Assembly: GCA_004352715.1 (NCBI GenBank)
Contig: SCFE01000035.1
Coordinates: 421,264 to 485,263 of the forward strand
DNA length: 64,000 bases
Source of the DNA: Hofstenia miamia
Taxonomy: Eukaryota; Xenacoelomorpha; Acoela
Direction of reading: 5' to 3'
The notes under the pieces were generated by a model that worked only from the letters and a program-made list of their open reading frames with translations, had not been told where the DNA came from and searched no databases. Below, one piece after another: positions 58,499 to 64,000 of the stretch. Made by a program: the position numbers and the translations under genes. Numbering within the stretch: position 1 is the first letter of the stretch; every line of letters begins with the position of its first letter.

Positions 58499-60114
58499 GG
58501 CTATTCAGCAACAATCATTTGACTCTTGCATCTTTAAAGGTAACGTGAGCTACGCAATATTCAAAACTTAAACTGTATAAGTGGATAGCCTTGACTAGGA
58601 ACATATTCTAGAATGAGTGACATCACGGCCTTCTATATAGTAGACTTGGTAATTGACAAATATTATAACAAAATTGAAGCCTTTCACTATCCGATAAAAC
58701 GTTTATTCATAGAGATCTTTTCAATTGCTATTCCCAACATGGCATAGTTCACCACAAATTGCATCTACTAATGCTCCAAACTGAATAAAACTTTGGGGCA
58801 TTTTAGAAATATTGTAAACGGATATTCAACAATTATACTGCATTTTGAAAATGAAATAGCTTTTTGCTCTAGGAGAATAGAGTAAAATGCATACATGTAT
58901 TTCATATAAAAGGGGTTAATGACCCAAAGCTAGCCTGGTAGTCCTGTACTGCAAATATGGATTGGATGTGGCCTGGGCCGCGATGCGTTTCAACGCCTAA
59001 AATTCTGCTCAATAGTTAGATACGATTAAGATATTGAGGTAAGGATTAAAAACAGATTTACTGATAGCCATATAATTAACATATTTTACATTGCACTGTT
59101 CATGATCAGTGCACTTTGGCAAAGAGGTTATGAAATGTCTTCATACATTCCCTAAACTATAATAGATTAGCACACTCATTTGTACAATACATTATGCCAG
59201 AGAATTCTAAAAATAATTGAAAAATGTCATTGTATTCTTTGACACCATCTTAGAACTACTGGAACCATTATCATTATCAGAACCATAACAATTGAAAACA
59301 AGTGACACTCAGTCACACTTACAATGAAGACTCAACTATAGTTTTGGGATTTTACAGTGTTTTTATGATTTTTATTCTTAGATTACATTCTAATCTGTTG
59401 AAAGATTAATCTGACGTGCTTATTTCTTGTAAATTATCAAATTATCCAAGGCATGTCTATATTGAGATAAATTCTAGAAAATCCTGAAAATAATAACTTG
59501 ATACTCGCAGTTAATGGTTATGGTTGTCGCTGAGTAAAAAAAGAAATAACATAATTTTAAGTTTATGCTCATTTTGCTTATAATCTATATTCATTGTTGG
59601 TAAATCCCGAAGCAGAAATTGTATGGAACAACAACAAAATCAATACAAAACTTAATAGCCTGCAGCAGTTTGTTGAATACAAGCTGCAGAATAAACGGAT
59701 AATATAAATGGAAATTAATTAAAATATAGTTTTGGGAAACTTGAAAAATTTATGGCCCGCACTTCAGCCTGGAGCTCATTTATTTTTGGCCCGGCCCACA
59801 GTCCGCATAAATATTTTTTTCAGTCTCATCCAGTCCGTGGCCCATCGGGGTCGAGTAGGACTGCATTCTGCTCTTGACATCCTGGCCAGATTACAACCTT
59901 GGTCATGCCTACGTAAATTGTGTTAGACGCAATGAGTCGCTTATGATAGCGAAGATTGCCGGGCATGGTAATGGTCCGCCCTCAAAAGGTATTAGCAAAG
60001 TGGAATATCAACGATGATATTTCACCATGCCATATGAAGAAACTTTTTTGCGCAAAACACACATTTTTCTTATATTATTTAAGCCATAGCCTTGTTGCAA
60101 TATTCAATATCTGT

Positions 60115-60136
60115 GGGGTACAAAAAGTACCCCAAA
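60115..60136 (-). repeat. GGGGTACTTTTTGTACCCC motif, inverted
   Basis: Third copy, on the opposite strand and perfectly palindromic at its ends. With 58477 it brackets 1660 bp, so the two may be ends of another element. Confidence 0.65.
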
Positions 60137-60488
60137 CTGTCCATTCAGTAAAAATGTAAACAGGTTCTAACTATTAAGTGTTCCAATGCTCAGACTTTTT
60201 TTAAATTGCTCATTAAATCTGTTGGTCTTCTTCCACTTTAACGATTATAAATGACCCGCAGCTTCATCTAACCCTTCTAAGGGTGACCCTCAACCTGACC
60301 CAACTGCAAAATTTTTCGCTAGACCGGTTTCCCAGCCTGTTCAAGACAAGAAATGCGCGTGAGTTTTAAATTTCATTCGTATGAGTTTTCGTGGTGAACA
60401 TGGATCATTTATAGATCGACTCATGTAAATGTATGTGGATTGGATAAGGATAGAAAAATATTTGATCCACGGCAAACCTGTTAGTACG

Positions 60489-61479
60489 GGACCAGAAATA
60501 GATGTAAGGGACCTGGACGAGGTCCAAATCTCTTGGGACTAGCATAGGAAGGGGTTTGAAAAATTCAACACGGGACAGAACAGGACCAGACAGAACCGGG
60601 ATGAAAAATTTGTGGCTCTGCATATCTGTAATAATTAGTCGAATTGTTTTGCATCCATGGATTATAATTTTAATTTTTGAAAACAGAAAGAATAAAATAT
60701 CCAATCAAAAATTTAAATTTAGGCCAATAGATTATCATTGATGCCTCTTACTATTGAACAAATCTAAACAAAATATTACAAATATGTATAGCACCAGTAA
60801 GCATAATTCAATCATGCTTTTATGTGAGGTGGCGGCAAAGGAAATAAATTAACAGCACAGCGCGCCACGTTGTTATAAATTAGTATGAAATACAAATTAA
60901 CGCTACTAAATCTCATTAAAAATCATTGACTGCAATAATCGATAATTGAGCATCATGCAAAAGTGGATGATGAATATTTCAATCAGGATACACTAAAAAA
61001 TATTCATTAATTATATAACTAGTTTGGTAAAAAGTTTGTTTGATTCGTTACAAAAACAAATTTGTCGAAACTATGTCGGCAATACATATATAAATATCAC
61101 AATTAATTTGTTTGTGTGTGAGAGAGAGAAAGAGTCCAAAAAGGATACCCAATAGAAAATGGGTAAAAATTAGAGATCAACGAAAAATTTAACTACTTAA
61201 GTGTTGCTTGAAAAATGCTATTGTGAGAAGAAAATCAACATTCTATTTCTTTTAATAGACAAAAAACTAAACCTTGGATAAACTCTACATGCATTGAATT
61301 TATTACGAAAATGAGGGAATTTTGGCATAAAATCGAAATATAGAGTTTAATGGGAAGACTTTTACAAGTCATTAAAAAATTTGCCCTATAAATCTAAACT
61401 TCCGAAGGTACGAAATTCAACTGATTTCTCCTTCAGATATGTTACAAGTTGTGAAATTATAATATTAACAGTCTAAAAA
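60489..61479. other. Intergenic, partly GGGAC-rich
   Basis: 60485-60600 repeats GGGACC and GGACAGAAC-type words that resemble 56850-56890 on the other side of the hAT, so the hAT may have split an older repeat. A GAGAGAGAGA run lies at about 61118. No gene seen. Confidence 0.4.
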
Positions 61480-62390
61480 TAAATCCAGCGGACCTTCGTG
61501 CATACCAACTTAGTTTCAAAAAGACATGTGCATTTATTTCGGAGCCTCTTTATTACATTATTAATGCTTGCTTGAAACAATCTATTTTTCCTGAACACTT
61601 AAAAATCCCAATTAGTAAGATTTTTAAGGGTTATTAGCCAACCAAATTAAGGAGCACCTAAATAAATATAGTCTTTACTCTAACACTCAATATGGTCTTC
61701 GCAAAGGCATTTTTACTAACGATCCTTTGTTATGTTCTACTGAAAAATGGAGAAAAAGTGTTGATAATAACAAATATACAGCAATTGAATGTCTAGATCT
61801 TTCTAAAGCGCTTGATTCTATCGACCATGATATTTTACTAGCAAAACTTAAACAATTACAATTTTCTACTCAAAGCTTGGCTCTTTTATCTAACTATTTA
61901 AGTAATCGAAAACAATGAGTTACACTCAATGAAACTTATTCAAATTAGATTGAAATCAAAAGAGGTGTTCCACAGGGAACAATTTTAGGATCCTTGCTTT
62001 TTAACATATGTTAATGATTTACGTAATTACACTGATTGTCATGTTATTCAATACGCTGATGACACTATGTTATCTTATTCTAGGAAATCGATTGAAAATG
62101 CAATCAAAATAATTGAAGAAAATTGTACTCAAGTATCTCACTACTTTGCCGCACTAAAATTGCGTGTTAATCCTACCAAAACTCAATTTTGTCTTAAAAA
62201 ACTAAAAGCTAATTCAAAACATTGTTCTCAGCATAAGTTAAATTTTAATGACACCCAAATAGATCATGTGGACAATTTTAAATACTTGGGAATTACATTT
62301 GATTTGTTATTTACTTTTCAGAAGCAATTTAATATCATCATTAAAAGAATGACTATTTTAATTAAAGCAATATCTCTCAGCAGCTACTAG
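61480..62390 (+). mobile_element. LINE reverse transcriptase fragment
   Basis: Polymerase blocks in order: an N-terminal FISEPLYYIINACLKQSIFPEHL, ECLDLSKALDSIDHDILLAKL-type motif A (about 61780-61845; F-to-L in the usual DxSKAFD), KRGVPQGTILGSLLF (61960-62005), IQYADDTMLSYS (about 62048-62080), VNPTKTQFCL and VDNFKYLGITF. Frameshifts near 61640 and 62010 and an in-frame TGA at 61917-61919. It stops at the thumb region. Jockey/CR1-like. Confidence 0.85.
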
Positions 62391-63025
62391 TCCATTAGAA
62401 TTTGTGATGGACCTGGAAAAAATTTAGATAGAAACATATTATACATCATTGGAAAGCTTATTTCATTGGCTATTCAATTGTAAATTTTTCATTTTTTTCT
62501 TTTGGGGAAAAAAAGTTATGACGTCATACGTATCAGGGGGTAAAATCCCATTTTTTTACACAATTTAGTATGAAAAATGACTTACATATGTCTCTTTGGT
62601 TTCTCAGCATTGGTCTAATAGGTGGTGAAAAGACTTAAAATTATCTGAGTTGTATTTAAATATACAGTAACTGGATTTTTCTGTGAAAATGCTGATTGAG
62701 TCAAGTTAGACAGCATACTTTAAACTAAGAAAATCAATTTAGTTAGGAACGTTTCTTTAAGTTAACATTAGAAATGACATATAGTCCGTAAGAATATTAA
62801 GCTTTGACATATTTTCAAGGTATGAAATTTTATTTGATATTTATTAGATAATTAAAGGACTGAAGTATTATCTAAAATAGATTTTATTGAAGCTAATACA
62901 GTGTTTGACGAGTTTCGATTTGTTGTTTTCATTCGATCACAAGTTAGTTTTCTTCTGTTGTAGATACAAAAAGAAAATAGAATGTATTGATGGAGTAAAA
63001 GTCTTGAAAGTAAAGAATAGTTAAA
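62391..63025. other. Upstream region of the final ORF
   Basis: A perfect 12-bp palindrome, TATGACGTCATA (62517-62528), matches a CRE-type site. No other feature recognised. Confidence 0.4.
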
Positions 63026-64000
63026 ATGAATGAAATAAAGTTATGTGTTAGCTGTAGAAAAGGTGTTCAAAGTAAGGATCCGCTTTGTCAAGTTGGAGCG
63101 TATTTTCATGAAAGAGAGAATGCCAAGCATCCTTTAGACACTTTAATTGAACAAGCTCAGAAATTAAACGATGAAACACTTATGAATACTCTCCTTGAAA
63201 ACAAAACGAAAGGACTAAGTACTTATATTCACACTTCATGCAGAACATTTTTGACCAACAACGCCCGTAAAGTTAAACGCCAATCTTCTAGTGATCTACA
63301 ACAACCCAAATGTAAAAGACAATCTATCAGAAAGTCTCATGAGTTATTTGATTTCAAGAAGCAATGTTTTTATTGTGGAAACTACTGTGTATTTGATGAA
63401 AAACATCCTAATAGAAATGATGTATTTGAAGTAAGAACGAAATCTTCAGCCATTTTCCATTCAACTCTCGAGCTCTGCAAACAAAGGGATGATGAGATTT
63501 CAAAGTCCGTAGCCGTACGTCTTCATGGTGTACATGATTTAGTTGCAGCTGAAGCTCGATACCACAAGACATGCAGATCAAATTTTGAAAATCCTCTGCC
63601 AAAGAATCCAGGACAAGGACGTCCTACAGCATCAAAAAAAGTTGGCTTTCTTCAATACAGCATGTGAAAAGTATCTTGAAAATGACATGGAATTATATAC
63701 TGTTGCAGAATTTCATTCCAAGATGCAAGAACTTGGAGATGAAGTTTACTCAACAAAAATGACAACAATAAAACTGAAAGAAAAGTACGGAGATTGTATG
63801 AGAATGGTCAGAAGAAATGGATGGTTTTGAAGTTGTTTTATGTCCAAGTGACGCAGACACAACAATTGTCAAATTTGCTGTTGAATCAAATTCTCCTGTT
63901 AACGTTTATTCCGATGACACTGATGTTCTTTGCTTATTACTCCATCATTCCAGAGGCTTAAAATCTGACATCTACGTAACCAACATGTCAAGAGCAAAAA
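63026..64000 (+). pseudogene. Cysteine-rich multi-copy-type ORF, frameshifted, runs off the window
   Basis: Starts ATG 63026 (MNEIKLCVSCRKGVQSKDPL). Two cysteine clusters lie in residues 1-120 (CVSC and CFYCGNYC), then CKQRDDEISKSVAVRLHG and HDLVAAEARYHKTCRSNFEN, a pattern (YHxxCxxxF) shared by a large family of uncharacterised invertebrate proteins. The frame shifts at an A7 run near 63637 and again near 63815. The third part reads GFEVVLCPSDADTTIVKFAV and SDDTDVLCLLLHHSRGL, an acidic motif pair that recalls PIN/XPG-like nucleases. The protein continues past the window edge. Two single-base shifts suggest a dead copy, though an error in the A-run is possible. Confidence 0.6.

Larger units (their letters stand above)
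56985..60488. mobile_element. hAT element, 3.49 kb, with target duplication
   Basis: The inverted ends CAGGGTTGCCGTGGATC (56993-57009) and GATCCACGGCAAACCTG (60464-60480) differ at one position. The flanking 8-mers TTAGTACA (56985-56992) and TTAGTACG (60481-60488) match at 7 of 8. Both subterminal zones repeat GGAT/ATCC words. The interior shows no hAT transposase; it contains an internally deleted pogo element (57529-58171) and GGGGTAC palindromes. It is therefore a non-autonomous or filled carrier element. Confidence 0.88.

Noticed and set aside
59732-60159. Two short plus-strand frames
   Set aside because: No signatures. They lie inside a non-autonomous hAT and include the GGGGTAC palindrome.
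1-64000. CRISPR arrays, rRNA, tRNA genes
   Set aside because: No regularly spaced direct repeats, no rRNA-like blocks and no cloverleaf recognised by eye. A tRNA could still be missed without a scan.

Overview
This window is animal (metazoan) nuclear DNA, most likely from an invertebrate. It is strongly AT-rich and gene-poor, has spliced exons with GT/AG borders, and is full of decayed eukaryotic transposons (P/THAP, hAT, mariner, pogo, TTAA-flanked elements and several LINE clades). One assembly gap (3573-3832) and three single N bases lie in it. Nothing bacterial, viral or CRISPR-like was seen. An arthropod, perhaps a chelicerate, or another repeat-rich invertebrate is plausible, but the sequence alone does not settle the taxon.

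Only two genes are complete and intact. A cytosolic non-specific dipeptidase (CNDP2-type, M20 peptidase, 28853-30271, +) has every metal and catalytic residue and no introns. An MFS transporter of the SLC18B1 type (44960-46198, -) is also a single exon. A third gene is visible only through splicing: three short terminal exons at 33284-33399, 33837-33906 and 33998-34072 (+) join in phase and end in a stop. A minus-strand multi-pass membrane protein at 8646-9896 has one good intron but carries an in-frame TGA. The window ends inside a broken multi-copy-type ORF (63026-64000, +).

Layout: 946-4593 is a P element with 61-bp inverted ends and a broken THAP transposase. 11445-13805, 25150-26260 (inverted) and 52816-54864 are three copies of a CAGTGGCGGATT-ended hAT-like family; the first two carry the same nested TTAA-type element and the third has the empty site. 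15343-16124 is a small hAT-like element. 19913-24368 is a 4.46-kb element with GCTAGC-rich ends and an 8-bp target duplication; it holds a hAT transposase remnant between 340-bp inverted arms. 35320-41520 is LINE debris. 43208-44504 is a complete-length but frameshifted mariner in a TA microsatellite. 49480-51725 is LINE debris plus a UAP56/DDX39B pseudogene. 56993-60480 is a 3.5-kb hAT with a 7/8 target duplication that carries an internally deleted pogo element. 61480-62390 is a LINE reverse-transcriptase fragment.

The genes show no joint pathway. The two intact genes are isolated housekeeping or transport functions in a transposon landscape. The best leads are the nested transposon structures, the spliced gene at 33.3-34.1 kb, and the GCTAGC and GGGGTAC palindrome families.
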